From Prevotella sp. CAG:924 (GTDB lineage: Bacteria; Bacteroidota; Bacteroidia; Bacteroidales; Bacteroidaceae), in assembly GCA_000431975.1 (NCBI GenBank), contig HF988551.1:529-28669 (forward strand): a stretch of DNA of 28,141 bases. Direction: 5' to 3'. Position numbers and translations under genes: made by a program. The notes below the pieces were generated by a model, which saw only the letters and a program-made list of their open reading frames with translations, made no database searches and was not told where the DNA came from. Positions 8,548-16,503 of this stretch are shown here, one piece after another. The first letter of the stretch is position 1; every line of letters begins with the position of its first letter.

Positions 8548-9402
8548 ATGAGAAAAAGAATCGCCGTTTATTCTCTCGGTGCTCTCTGTCTTCTTTTCAG
8601 CAGTTGTGCCCAAGAATTCAACCAGGTATACAAGTCTCAAGACTACAACTATAAGTACGAGTATGCCAAGGAGTGTTTTGCCAAAGGCAAATACTCCCGT
8701 GCCACCACTCTCCTTCAGGATCTCATCATTCAGATGAAGGGACACAAGGCCGAGCAGGAAAGTCTGTACATGCTTGCCATGTCGGAATATTGCGACATGG
8801 ATTATACTACGGCATCCGAAGCTTTCAAGAAATATGTGAAAAGCTATCCGCGCGGTACTTATGCAGAGCAGGCTACCTACTACATCGGTCAGAGCCTGTA
8901 TATGTCAACTCCTGAGCCACGTCTCGACCAAAGTCAGACCGTGAACGCCATCTCAGCCTTTCAGGACTATCTCGACATCTATCCTGACGGATCACTGCGT
9001 CAGGACGCGCAACAGAAACTGATAGACCTGCAGGAAAAGCTCGTAACCAAAGAGCTTTATTCGGCCCAGCTATATTATAATCTCGGTACCTACTTCGGTA
9101 ACTGTACCAGTGGTGGCAACAATTATGAGGCATGCATCGTCACCTCACAGAATGCCCTGAAAGACTATCCTTATTCCAACAAGCGCGAGGAGTTTGCCTC
9201 ACTGATCATGCGAAGCAAATTCGAACTGGCCCAGCAAAGCGTTGAGTCAAAGCGCATAGAGCGCTTCCAGGATGCCGAGGATGAGTGCTATGGCTTCATC
9301 AACCAGTATCCCGACTCCAAGGACCGGAAGACAGCTGAAGAATATATCGAGAAGTGCAAGAAGGCATTGGGGAACGATAAGTCGGATAAACCGGAAGAGT
9401 AA
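8548..9402 (+). CDS. bamD: Outer membrane assembly lipoprotein BamD
   Basis: 284 residues from ATG 8548. The N-terminus MRKRIAVYSLG followed by lipobox LFSSC (C20) marks a lipoprotein. The rest is a chain of TPR-like helical repeats (YEYAKECFAKGKYSRATTLLQDLI, YMLAMSEYCDMDYTTASEAFKKYV, TYYIGQSLY, AISAFQDYLDIYPDG, FINQYPDSKDRKTAEEYI), the BamD/YfiO layout. BamD sits on the periplasmic face of the outer membrane and helps BamA insert beta-barrel proteins. The in-frame ATG at 8533 would add five residues (MSLLR) before the signal peptide and leave almost no leader, so I prefer 8548. rpoZ follows after 123 bp, then DUF4293 overlapping it; this order recurs in Bacteroidota. Confidence 0.93.
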   Translation: MRKRIAVYSLGALCLLFSSCAQEFNQVYKSQDYNYKYEYAKECFAKGKYSRATTLLQDLIIQMKGHKAEQESLYMLAMSEYCDMDYTTASEAFKKYVKSYPRGTYAEQATYYIGQSLYMSTPEPRLDQSQTVNAISAFQDYLDIYPDGSLRQDAQQKLIDLQEKLVTKELYSAQLYYNLGTYFGNCTSGGNNYEACIVTSQNALKDYPYSNKREEFASLIMRSKFELAQQSVESKRIERFQDAEDECYGFINQYPDSKDRKTAEEYIEKCKKALGNDKSDKPEE

Positions 9403-9525
9403 ACCGGCCTCTTGACAGAAAAGTGACGGTACGGAGAATGAGAACGGGATTTCCTGTATCTCCTCTTTCTTCCCTTCACAAAAAACAAGCATAAAGGAAA
9501 CTATATAAATTCAATCAATAAGTTA

Positions 9526-9864
9526 ATGGATTATAAGAAATCAAAGGCACCGGTAAATACGGTGACACGTAACATTATGGATCTCTGCAAGGAGACCGGT
9601 AATATCTACGAGAGCGTAGCTATCATTGCCAAGCGTTCTAATCAGATCGCAGCCGAAATCAAGACTGATCTGAACAAGAAGCTCGCAGAGTTTGCTTCTT
9701 ATAATGACTCTCTTGACGAGGTGTTCGAGAACCGTGAGCAGATTGAGATCAGCCGCTATTATGAGAAGCTGCCGAAACCGACACTGTTGGCAACACAGGA
9801 GTTTGTCGAAGGCAACATCTATTGGCGTGATCCTTCCCAGGACAATCAGGAGGAGCGTAACTAA
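9526..9864 (+). CDS. rpoZ: DNA-directed RNA polymerase subunit omega, Bacteroidota type
   Basis: 112 residues. The core NIYESVAIIAKRSNQIAAEIKTDLNKKLAEF (about 27-57) is the omega signature: a short helical pair with an AxxAKRARQI-like motif that wraps the C-terminal tail of the beta-prime subunit and helps RNA polymerase assemble. The C-terminal part (EISRYYEKLPKPTLLATQEFVEGNIYWR) is the extension typical of Bacteroidota omega proteins. Its place directly between bamD and a DUF4293 gene supports the call. The stop TAA overlaps the next gene's ATG by one base (TAATG), suggesting coupled translation. The protein is short and divergent from the proteobacterial form, so the call rests on the motif plus the context. 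Confidence 0.88.
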   Translation: MDYKKSKAPVNTVTRNIMDLCKETGNIYESVAIIAKRSNQIAAEIKTDLNKKLAEFASYNDSLDEVFENREQIEISRYYEKLPKPTLLATQEFVEGNIYWRDPSQDNQEERN

Positions 9865-10316
9865 TGATCCAGCGTAAGCAAACTATTTTTCTCCTGCTGG
9901 CGGTAATTGCCATGGTGGTGTGTCTCTGTCTGCCTATCGGCACATTCGAACCTGCCACCATGACGCAGGCCACACGATGGTTCAATATCGGCTTTATGTC
10001 GGCCGGCCAACCGGTAGCATGGCATCCCGTGCCTTTCGTAATACTTGCCGTAACGGTCATCCTCAGTCTGGTTGACATCTTCCGTTACAATCACCGGGTA
10101 TCACAGGCACGTTGGTGTCTTTGGTCAATGCTGATCATAATCGTGTGGTATGTCTACGCAGGACTGGGAGCCTTCCTAATCTTCTCTGACAAAGGATCGT
10201 TCCATGTCGGATGGGCATCCTGCCTGCCCTTGGTCGCCCTCATTCTCTTGCTGCTTGCCCGTCAGGGTATCTTGGCAGACGAGAAGCTGGTACGCTCAAT
10301 GGACCGCATCCGATAA
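9864..10316 (+). CDS. DUF4293 family membrane protein
   Basis: 150 residues with four membrane segments: about 7-25 (TIFLLLAVIAMVVCLCLPI), 55-72 (VPFVILAVTVILSLVDIF), 85-108 (CLWSMLIIIVWYVYAGLGAFLIF) and 117-134 (ASCLPLVALILLLLARQG). The MIQRKQTIFLLLA start and the LVDIFRYNHRVSQAR and GILADEKLVRSMDRIR segments are characteristic of this Bacteroidota family. Function is unknown. The ATG overlaps the rpoZ stop by one base and the gene is last in the bamD operon. In many relatives coaBC follows here; in this window strong hairpins follow instead and the next gene faces the other way. Confidence 0.88.
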   Translation: MIQRKQTIFLLLAVIAMVVCLCLPIGTFEPATMTQATRWFNIGFMSAGQPVAWHPVPFVILAVTVILSLVDIFRYNHRVSQARWCLWSMLIIIVWYVYAGLGAFLIFSDKGSFHVGWASCLPLVALILLLLARQGILADEKLVRSMDRIR

Positions 10317-10378
10317 ACAACGAAGATCGCATAGAAAAAGTTAAAGAGCCAAGTGCCTTAACTCCTTTTCATAAACAT

Positions 10379-10414
10379 TTACCCCCAATCGGTTGAATGA
10401 CCGATTGGGGGTAA
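10379..10414. terminator. Perfect 15-bp hairpin after DUF4293
   Basis: Arms TTACCCCCAATCGGT (10379-10393) and ACCGATTGGGGGTAA (10400-10414) are perfectly complementary around a 6-base loop. No T-run follows on either strand. Instead A-rich sequence follows on the plus strand, so on its own it is not a classic intrinsic terminator. It may block transcription or protect the 3' end together with the next hairpin. Confidence 0.6.
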
Positions 10415-10420
10415 AAAATT

Positions 10421-10468
10421 AAGGGGGAAACAAGTCTCAATGATTTGCCTCCCCCTTTTGTTTGGTTA
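10421..10468. terminator. Bidirectional terminator between DUF4293 and rubrerythrin
   Basis: AAGGGGG (10421-10427) pairs with CCCCCTT near 10452-10458. TTTTGTTT follows on the plus strand and AATTTTTT on the minus strand, so it can end both the bamD operon and the convergent perR-rubrerythrin operon. Confidence 0.75.
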
Positions 10469-10493
10469 ATATTATTGTTGTAAGGTCTGTAGA

Positions 10494-11057
10494 TTACTTC
10501 TTGAAGTAGCGGTTGTACAGACCGGTGAAGCCGGCAGCGTGACGAGCCTCGTCCTTAGCCATCTCGTGGATGGTGTCGTGGAGAGCGTCAGAACCTTCCT
10601 GCTTAGCCTTCTTAGCCATCTCAAACTTCTCCTCGCAAGCGCCACGCTCAGCAGCGATACGCATCTCCAGGTTGGTCTTGGTGTCCTTGAGAACCTCGCC
10701 CAGCAGCTCTGCATAACGGCTTGCATGGTTAGCCTCCTCATAAGCATAGTGCTCAAATGCACGTGCTACCTCGGGATAGCCCTCACGATCGGCCTGACGT
10801 GCCATAGCCAGATACATACCTACCTCACTGCACTCACCTGCAAAGGTGTCCTTGCAATGCTGAACCAGTTCAGGGCTTACCTTGTCGTCGTAAGCTGAAC
10901 CCAGCGTGTGAACAGTTGCGAACGTATAGTCATCGGTTGCGGGTGCTACATACTCCTTGATCTTGTCACCTTTAGCGTGGCAAACGGGGCAAACGGGTTC
11001 TGCGTCGGCACTCTCAAAGATGTGTCCGCATACACTGCAAATATACTTCTTATTCAT
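10494..11057 (-). CDS. Rubrerythrin, reverse type (rubredoxin domain first)
   Basis: 187 residues. The N-terminus is a rubredoxin-like iron site with two CxxC pairs (C7/C10 in YICSVCGH and C23/C26 in PVCPVCHAKG). A ferritin-like four-helix diiron domain follows, with the first-helix ligand in FAGECSEVGMYLAMA, then EEANHASR and DEARHAAGF carrying the ExxH ligands. The rubredoxin domain preceding the diiron domain is the reverse arrangement. Such proteins reduce hydrogen peroxide to water in the cytoplasm of anaerobes. The gene starts 37 bp after the PerR-like gene on the same strand, with no promoter evident between them, so the two are probably co-transcribed and peroxide-induced. A bidirectional terminator lies just downstream at 10421-10468. 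Confidence 0.95.
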   Translation of the reverse strand: MNKKYICSVCGHIFESADAEPVCPVCHAKGDKIKEYVAPATDDYTFATVHTLGSAYDDKVSPELVQHCKDTFAGECSEVGMYLAMARQADREGYPEVARAFEHYAYEEANHASRYAELLGEVLKDTKTNLEMRIAAERGACEEKFEMAKKAKQEGSDALHDTIHEMAKDEARHAAGFTGLYNRYFKK

Positions 11058-11094
11058 AATGTGTGTTTATAAATGTTTAATATTATATTGAAAA

Positions 11095-11520
11095 TTAATC
11101 TTTCTGCTTCTTGGCCGCACACTCACGACAAATGCCCTTGTAGTACAACTGGGCTTCATCGATGATATGTCCTTCCACACTTCGCGGGCCTTCCAACTTG
11201 GGAGCCGGCTCATCGAAAAGGTCGAAGACACGACCACACTCACGACACATGAAATGCACATGAGGATGAAGATCACCATCATAACACACCCTATGATCAT
11301 CGATGGTGATCATCTGGGCTGCATGACGCTCCGAAAACATTCGAAGCGTATTATAGACGGTTGTTCTACTCAGTGTCGGAATCTTGTCAACCAACCCGAC
11401 ATACACATCCTCAATTGTGGGATGGATGGGATGGGTGAGCAAGAAATCCATAATCGCCAACCGCTGTAAGGACGGACGGATGCCTGCCTTTTGCAAGCGC
11501 TCATATGACTGTTGTCTCAT
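11095..11520 (-). CDS. Fur-family peroxide regulator, PerR-like
   Basis: 141 residues, Fur fold. The N-terminal winged helix (about 1-80) includes RPSLQRLAIMDFLLTHPIHPTIEDVY and the recognition helix SRTTVYNTLRMFSE. The C-terminal dimerisation and metal domain has DLHPHVHFMCRECGRVFDL (regulatory metal ligands plus the first CxxC) and GICRECAAK (second CxxC, structural zinc). PerR proteins repress peroxide-defence genes until their iron-bound histidines are oxidised. The PerR rather than Fur or Zur assignment rests mainly on the rubrerythrin 37 bp downstream in the same operon. A 15-bp inverted repeat over its own -7 element (11644-11658) suggests autoregulation. The leader is long, about 120 bases. 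Confidence 0.87.
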   Translation of the reverse strand: MRQQSYERLQKAGIRPSLQRLAIMDFLLTHPIHPTIEDVYVGLVDKIPTLSRTTVYNTLRMFSERHAAQMITIDDHRVCYDGDLHPHVHFMCRECGRVFDLFDEPAPKLEGPRSVEGHIIDEAQLYYKGICRECAAKKQKD

Positions 11521-11643
11521 AGTTGATATGTCTAAAAAAACAATAGTATTCTATACGGAGCGTCCCATGACGGTCTTTTCCGTTTAGTGTTCTATTCATC
11601 CGACAAGAGTAAATGATGTTACCCAAGAGGATGTCGTAAATCT

Positions 11644-11682
11644 TATATTGCAAATATAGACAAATTTCCATCAACCTCCAAA
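11644..11682 (-). promoter_or_regulatory. perR-rubrerythrin promoter with overlapping PerR-box-like operator
   Basis: On the minus strand, TTTG (11682-11679), a 20-base spacer and TATATTTG (11658-11651) form a full Bacteroidota promoter. Covering the -7 element is TATATTTGCAATATA (11658-11644), an inverted repeat TATATT/AATATA around TGC with the 7-1-7 size of a Fur/PerR box. Its position would let the regulator block its own transcription. Confidence 0.75.
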
Positions 11683-11799
11683 CAAATATGGAAAATTTAC
11701 AATTAATTAATAGAGGAATTTGACTATAACCGTTTAAATCACTTGTATGCGTACATTAAGGAAATGAAAGGCATCTCCATGACGTACAAATACCTAATT

Positions 11800-11938
11800 A
11801 AAAACAGCGCACTTGCATCGAAATGTGTTCGCTGACGAATATCAGGAATCCTACCCTATTCCAGGGTTATCGTCTTACTTGTCTTTGAAACATAGACAAA
11901 GACCATTTGCAAACACGAAATCACGCAAGTGCGCTGTT
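11800..11938 (-). ncRNA. Candidate structured RNA or elaborate 3' element after hisS
   Basis: Read on the minus strand, a perfect 14-bp outer helix (AACAGCGCACTTGC at 11938-11925 with GCAAGTGCGCTGTT at 11816-11803) encloses 108 bases that fold further. These are an 8-bp helix GTGTTTGC/GCGAACAC (11916-11909 with 11832-11825), a hairpin GTCTTTG/CAAAGAC (11903-11897 with 11887-11881), a helix GACGA/TCGTC (11874-11870 with 11838-11834) and, inside it, a hairpin ACCCT/AGGGT. The 8-bp helix needs one G-U pair on the minus strand but would have an A-C mismatch on the plus strand. The outer helix is followed by five U on the minus strand. It begins 7 bases after the hisS stop. I do not recognise the RNA family. 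Bases 11683-11799 to its left show nothing else. Confidence 0.5.
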
Positions 11939-11945
11939 CCTATTT

Positions 11946-13307
11946 TTATTTCACACGTTCGATAAGCTCGTCAACAGATACGAGCTGCTGCTCGCCTGTC
12001 ACCATGTTTTTCAACGTGATCTTCTGTTGGGCAATCTCATTCTCGCCGGCCAAGGCAACGAAAGCAATGCCTTTAGCGTTGGCATAGCTCATCTGCTTTT
12101 TCATCTTAGCCTTATCGGGATACACTTCTGTACGGATGCCAGCCTGACGTGTCTGTGCAGCGATGGGCAGGCAATAGGCTGTCTCCTTCTCACCGAAGTT
12201 GATGAACAACAGACGTGTTGCCGAAACAGCCTCCTTAGGATAAAGATCGAGAGCATTGAGTACATCATAGATACGATCGGCACCAAAAGAGATACCCACA
12301 CCGGAAAGGCCGGGCATTCCAAAGATTCCCGTCAGATTGTCGTAACGACCACCACCTGTGATTGAACCCATTGGCGTATCGAGCGCCTTCACTTCAAAGA
12401 TGGCACCCGTATAATAGTTAAGGCCACGAGCCAATGTGAGATCAAGCTCCATCTCATTTTTCAGTCCAACGGTCTTCAAGGCATCGAGGATGAAACGGGT
12501 CTCCTCCACGCCTTTCAGTCCTGTCTCCGAGGTCTTGAGCACATCGGCAATAACTGCGAGTTTCTCATCGTTGGTTCCCGACAAGGAGATAATTGGCTGC
12601 AACTTGCAGATGGCTTCCTCGGTGATACCATCGGCACGCAGTTCCTCATTCACCTTGTCCAGTCCAATCTTGTCGAGCTTGTCGATAGCTACCGTGATAT
12701 CCACGATCTTGTCAGACTCGCCAATCACCTCGGCTATACCCGTGAGGATCTTGCGGTTGTTGATCTTGATCTGCACACGCACGCCCAGACGCTGGAACAC
12801 CGTATCAACGATCTGCATGAGCTCCACCTCATTGAGAAGGGAGTCAGATCCTACGACATCGGCATCACACTGGTAGAACTCGCGATAACGACCCCGCTGA
12901 GGACGGTCGGCACGCCATACGGGCTGGATCTGATAACGCTTGAAAGGCAGCTGAAGCTCGTCACGATGCATCACCACGTAACGTGCGAACGGCACAGTGA
13001 GATCATAGCGCAGACCTTTCTCACAAAGTTTGGCTGCCAGATGCAGACTGTCACGGCTACGCAGCTCATCGTCTGTGATCTTATTCAGATAATCACCGGA
13101 GTTGAGTACCTTGAAGAGCAACTTATCGCCCTCCTCGCCGTACTTACCCATAAGAGTGTGAAGCGTCTCGAGAGCAGGCGTCTCAATCTGCTGAAATCCG
13201 TAAAGTGCATATACCTCACGGATGGTATTGAAGATATAATTGCGTTTGGCCATCTCTTCAGGTCCGAAATCTCGGGTACCCTTAGGGATAGATGGTTTGT
13301 TTGCCAT
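11946..13307 (-). CDS. hisS: Histidyl-tRNA synthetase
   Basis: 453 residues, class II synthetase that charges tRNA-His. Visible are the N-terminal PSIPKGTRDFGPEEMAKRN; motif 1 region GFQQIETPALETLHTLMGKYGEEGDKLLFKV; motif 2 RADRPQRGRYREFYQCDADVVG (about 112-135); the histidine-specific loop RGLNYYTGAIFEV; motif 3 GLSGVGISFGADRIYDVL; and the C-terminal anticodon-binding domain (about 360-453). The gene starts 17 bp after the purA stop, so it is probably the last protein gene of the purA transcript. The structured element at 11800-11938 begins 7 bases after its stop. Confidence 0.97.
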   Translation of the reverse strand: MANKPSIPKGTRDFGPEEMAKRNYIFNTIREVYALYGFQQIETPALETLHTLMGKYGEEGDKLLFKVLNSGDYLNKITDDELRSRDSLHLAAKLCEKGLRYDLTVPFARYVVMHRDELQLPFKRYQIQPVWRADRPQRGRYREFYQCDADVVGSDSLLNEVELMQIVDTVFQRLGVRVQIKINNRKILTGIAEVIGESDKIVDITVAIDKLDKIGLDKVNEELRADGITEEAICKLQPIISLSGTNDEKLAVIADVLKTSETGLKGVEETRFILDALKTVGLKNEMELDLTLARGLNYYTGAIFEVKALDTPMGSITGGGRYDNLTGIFGMPGLSGVGISFGADRIYDVLNALDLYPKEAVSATRLLFINFGEKETAYCLPIAAQTRQAGIRTEVYPDKAKMKKQMSYANAKGIAFVALAGENEIAQQKITLKNMVTGEQQLVSVDELIERVK

Positions 13308-13324
13308 AATTTTTTTTCTTTGAC

Positions 13325-14602
13325 TTATTTACGTACAATGGTCTGTGCACGGTCCGGACCGATGGAGATGATACGGATAGGTGTTTCCAGCTCAGCCTCG
13401 AGGAATGCGATGTAGTCCTTGAAAGCCTTGGGGAACTGATCCTCAGAAGTGAACTTCGTCATATCGGTCTTCCAACCGGGCAGATCCTTATAAATAGGAG
13501 TAACGTTGTCGATATTGTAGGGGAAATCGCGTGTCTCTGTTCCGTCAGGCAACTTATAAGCCACACAGGCACGGATCGTATCAAAACCATCGAGGACATC
13601 GCTCTTCATCATGATCAGCTCCGTCACGCCGTCAACCATGATAGAATAGCGCAACTGTACAAGATCAATCCAACCACAGCGACGCTCACGACCCGTCACG
13701 GCTCCGTACTCATGGCCGAGGTCACGGATGGTCTTGCCTGTCTCATCGAAAAGCTCCGTGGGGAAAGGACCGGCACCTACACGTGTGCAATAAGCCTTCA
13801 TGATACCGAAGACCTTACCGATCTTATTGGGACCTACACCCAGACCGGTACAAGCACCGGCACAGATGGTGTTGCTGGAAGTCACGAAAGGATAAGAACC
13901 AAAGTCGACATCAAGCATCGTGCCCTGGGCACCTTCTGCAAGGATGTTCTTGCCTTCACGAAGAAGCGTTCCTACCTCAAACTCGCTGTCTACGATTGGG
14001 AACTGACGAAGATATTCCACGCCCTCCATCCAATGTTTCTCTGTCTCTTCCAAAGTAGAGAAATCGGTCCAGCCAAGAGCCTTGAGCATCTCAAGATGAC
14101 GGGCCTTGTGAGCAGCGTATTTCTCATCGAAATGATCGAGGATGTCGCCGACACGCAGACCGTTACGGCTCACTTTGTCAGTATAAGTCGGGCCGATACC
14201 CTTACCGGTCGTTCCGACCTTGGCCTTACCCTTGGCAGCTTCCTGTGCACGGTCGAGCAGACGGTGGGTAGGCATGATGAGATGGGCCTTCTTGGAAATA
14301 TGAAGATGGTGCTTGAGCTCATGACCGCTCTTTTCCAGGTCTTTGGCCTCGTCCATAAAAAGGTCGGGAGCCAGAACAACACCGTTGCCGATGATGTTAA
14401 CCTTTCCGCCCTGGAAGATACCGGAAGGAATGCTGCGAAGCACATACTTCTGGCCTTCAAACTCAAGCGTATGGCCAGCATTGGGACCACCCTGGAAACG
14501 GGCTACCACATCGTACTGCGGCGTGAGCACGTCGACTACTTTTCCTTTACCTTCATCGCCCCACTGGAGACCCAGCAGAACATCAATTTTACCTGTATTC
14601 AT
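13325..14602 (-). CDS. purA: Adenylosuccinate synthetase
   Basis: 425 residues. PurA joins IMP and aspartate using GTP, the first committed step from IMP to AMP. The GTP-binding start GLQWGDEGKGK (11-21) contains the catalytic aspartate D16. NAGHT supplies the catalytic histidine H44 or near it. Further marks are GTTGKGIGPTYTDK, the dimer and IMP-site region EGAQGTMLDVDFGSYPFVTSSNT, and TGRERRCGWIDLVQLRYS. The C-terminal Bacteroidota-type segment LEAELETPIRIISIGPDRAQTI is complete. It lies 100 bp downstream of a Fur-family gene and 17 bp upstream of hisS on the same strand. The 100-bp gap contains a possible imperfect hairpin at 14650-14698. Confidence 0.97.
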   Translation of the reverse strand: MNTGKIDVLLGLQWGDEGKGKVVDVLTPQYDVVARFQGGPNAGHTLEFEGQKYVLRSIPSGIFQGGKVNIIGNGVVLAPDLFMDEAKDLEKSGHELKHHLHISKKAHLIMPTHRLLDRAQEAAKGKAKVGTTGKGIGPTYTDKVSRNGLRVGDILDHFDEKYAAHKARHLEMLKALGWTDFSTLEETEKHWMEGVEYLRQFPIVDSEFEVGTLLREGKNILAEGAQGTMLDVDFGSYPFVTSSNTICAGACTGLGVGPNKIGKVFGIMKAYCTRVGAGPFPTELFDETGKTIRDLGHEYGAVTGRERRCGWIDLVQLRYSIMVDGVTELIMMKSDVLDGFDTIRACVAYKLPDGTETRDFPYNIDNVTPIYKDLPGWKTDMTKFTSEDQFPKAFKDYIAFLEAELETPIRIISIGPDRAQTIVRK

Positions 14603-14702
14603 CTGTCTCAGCTTTTATAGTTGTTGTTTATTTCTTCTTTCAATATTGACCTAACAGCCATCCTTCTGACACTGATCGGTCTGATGTGGCCAGTTAGGCT
14701 GA

Positions 14703-15194
14703 CTACATATTTTTCTGCTCCACAGTCTTATCGATCTGGCGTTGCGCCCTTGTTATCTTCGCTGCGCAAGAAGAGCAAATGCCATAGACATACAGCGCGA
14801 ACTCTTCCTTTCGGAACCGTCGGAGAACCACCTTCTTCATGGCTTCCTCAACAGCAGGAATCTTCACCTCGGTCACCTTGCCGCAAATCGTACATATCTG
14901 ATGGCAATGATTATCAGCCCGGGAAGCCACCTCATAAGTGGTCTTCCCCATGAGCCGGTGACGAACGATAAGATTGAGTCTCAAGAAAAGACGCAATGTA
15001 TTGTAAACCGTGGCACGGCTCACGACAAAGCGCCGCTGCTCAAGGACCTCCTGTAGCTCTTCTACCGTGAAATGGCCCTCAAAACTGAAGATTGAGCAAA
15101 GGATAGCCTCCCGCTCGGAAGTATGACGCAGATGCATCGCTTCAATATAAGCATCAAGCACCTTTCTTGCCTCTTCTAACTGCTTGCTCTTCAT
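14703..15194 (-). CDS. Fur-family transcriptional regulator
   Basis: 163 residues. The winged helix spans about residues 10-90 (HTSEREAILCSIFSFEGHFTVEELQEVL, then SRATVYNTLRLFLRLNLI). The metal-binding half has DNHCHQICTICGKVTEV and ALYVYGICSSCAAKI, giving two CxxC pairs for structural zinc and a His-Cys-His cluster that could bind regulatory metal. It is clearly paralogous to the PerR-like protein at 11095-11520 but not close: it lacks the HPHVHF stretch and is not next to a peroxide gene. It may sense iron, zinc or manganese; the sequence does not decide. It lies 53 bp after yggS and 100 bp before purA on the same strand. No Bacteroidota promoter motif is evident immediately upstream. Confidence 0.88.
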   Translation of the reverse strand: MKSKQLEEARKVLDAYIEAMHLRHTSEREAILCSIFSFEGHFTVEELQEVLEQRRFVVSRATVYNTLRLFLRLNLIVRHRLMGKTTYEVASRADNHCHQICTICGKVTEVKIPAVEEAMKKVVLRRFRKEEFALYVYGICSSCAAKITRAQRQIDKTVEQKNM

Positions 15195-15247
15195 CGGTAA
15201 ATTATTTACGGACCAGACACTAACCTTCTTAAAAGCCTTGCAATCCT

Positions 15248-15943
15248 TTAGTATACTCTAGGACCGAAAATAGCAGTGCCTACTCTTACCATCGTCGAAC
15301 GGCACTCTATTGCGATCTTGTAATCATGGCTCATGCCCCAAGAGCGTTCGCAGAAGGAGGGCTCATCAGCAAAATACTGTGCCTTCACCTCATCGAAAAG
15401 ATCGGCGGCTAATGTCATCTCGCGACGGATCTGATCCTCATCGTCTACATTGCTGGCCATCATCATCAGGCCACAAATACGGACATGCTGCAGACCGCGC
15501 CACTCACCGGCAGCGAGCATCTCACGGAGAGCTGCAGGAGAGAAGCCATATTTTGACTCTTCCTCTGCGATATGAAGCTCAAGGAGAACATCGATAACCC
15601 GGTCATGCTTAGCTGCCTGCTTGTTGATCTCCTTCAAGAGCTTCATGGTGTCGACCGCCTCTATCATCGTAATGTAAGGCGCAATATATTTCACCTTGTT
15701 AGTCTGCAGATGACCTATGAAATGCCATTGGATATCCTTCGGCAATACATCCACCTTCTGCGAGAGCTCTTGCTCATGACTCTCACCGAAGATGCGCTGT
15801 CCCACCTTATAGGCAGCTTCTATGTAGGTGGCAGGATGAAATTTGCTGATGGCAACAAGCCTGACACCTTGAGGCAGATCGGCCAACACTTTCTTAAGCC
15901 GGCCGGCCACATCGATATCATTATATTTTGTTTCTTCCATCAT
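15248..15943 (-). CDS. YggS/PLPBP-family pyridoxal phosphate homeostasis protein
   Basis: 231 residues, a single TIM-barrel PLP protein. The cofactor lysine is K34 in LVAISKFHP. Other family marks are FGESHEQELSQKV, WHFIGHLQTNKVKYI, the ISIEAVDT-like MIEAVDTMKLL, RICGLMMMAS and the C-terminal LSWGMS-like RSWGMSHDYKIAIECRSTMVRVGTAIFG. The family buffers PLP in the cytoplasm and has no proven catalytic reaction. The start could be ATG 15943 or the adjacent ATG 15940; the latter gives the more usual spacing. It begins 11-14 bp after the DUF4494 stop, so it is probably co-transcribed with it. Confidence 0.94.
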   Translation of the reverse strand: MMEETKYNDIDVAGRLKKVLADLPQGVRLVAISKFHPATYIEAAYKVGQRIFGESHEQELSQKVDVLPKDIQWHFIGHLQTNKVKYIAPYITMIEAVDTMKLLKEINKQAAKHDRVIDVLLELHIAEEESKYGFSPAALREMLAAGEWRGLQHVRICGLMMMASNVDDEDQIRREMTLAADLFDEVKAQYFADEPSFCERSWGMSHDYKIAIECRSTMVRVGTAIFGPRVY

Positions 15944-15954
15944 TGTGTACTCTG

Positions 15955-16443
15955 TTATTTCTCATATTCGGGCTTGTCGTCCTCTTTCTTTTCAGAAGGG
16001 GCTCTATGCTCGAACACATCCATGATATGGGTCTCTGTCATCGATGCTACTACATAGTCGATAGATGTCGTGCCCATGACTTCCTGGATATTCTTTACTG
16101 CACCCTCAAAGGTGCCGGCCTGCACGAGATAGATGACATTGGAACGTTTTTCCTTTTCCGTCTTCTCGTCAAGTGTGATGAACTGCAGCTTGGCTTTGTA
16201 CCAACGGTCATCATTCTCACGATCGCTGAAGAAGATCTCATGATAAGCTGCAGGCGCAATGCCCGTGATCTTAAACTCTCCGCTGATGTATGCACTCATC
16301 TCATCGATGATTGTACTCTCGGCCTCCGCAAAGCTGAGGGCATCAACGACGTACTGTTCCGTAACGGGCTTCATCATTCCGTTTTCATGCATTTTATCAT
16401 ATCTGATCTTGGTCTCAAACCAACTAGCTGTTCTTGCTTTCAT
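15955..16443 (-). CDS. DUF4494 family protein
   Basis: 162 residues, no signal peptide or membrane segment, so cytoplasmic. The N-terminus WFETKIRYDKMHENGMMKPVTEQYVVDALSFAEAE and the middle KAKLQFITLDEKTEKEKRSNVIYLVQA match DUF4494, a Bacteroidota family of unknown function. The C-terminus is charged (APSEKKEDDKPEYEK). It lies between a RepB-like initiator gene (60 bp upstream) and yggS (11 bp downstream) on the same strand. No function can be inferred from sequence; context only suggests a shared transcript. Confidence 0.85.
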   Translation of the reverse strand: MKARTASWFETKIRYDKMHENGMMKPVTEQYVVDALSFAEAESTIIDEMSAYISGEFKITGIAPAAYHEIFFSDRENDDRWYKAKLQFITLDEKTEKEKRSNVIYLVQAGTFEGAVKNIQEVMGTTSIDYVVASMTETHIMDVFEHRAPSEKKEDDKPEYEK

Positions 16444-16503
16444 TTCTTATATATTTTACTTTAAATTGTTATCCGAAACTAAATTGTCAGAGCACTTGCA
16501 ACC

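Noticed and set aside
13712..14620. Plus-strand open frame of 302 codons over purA
   Set aside because: Antisense shadow; purA itself is intact and conserved throughout.
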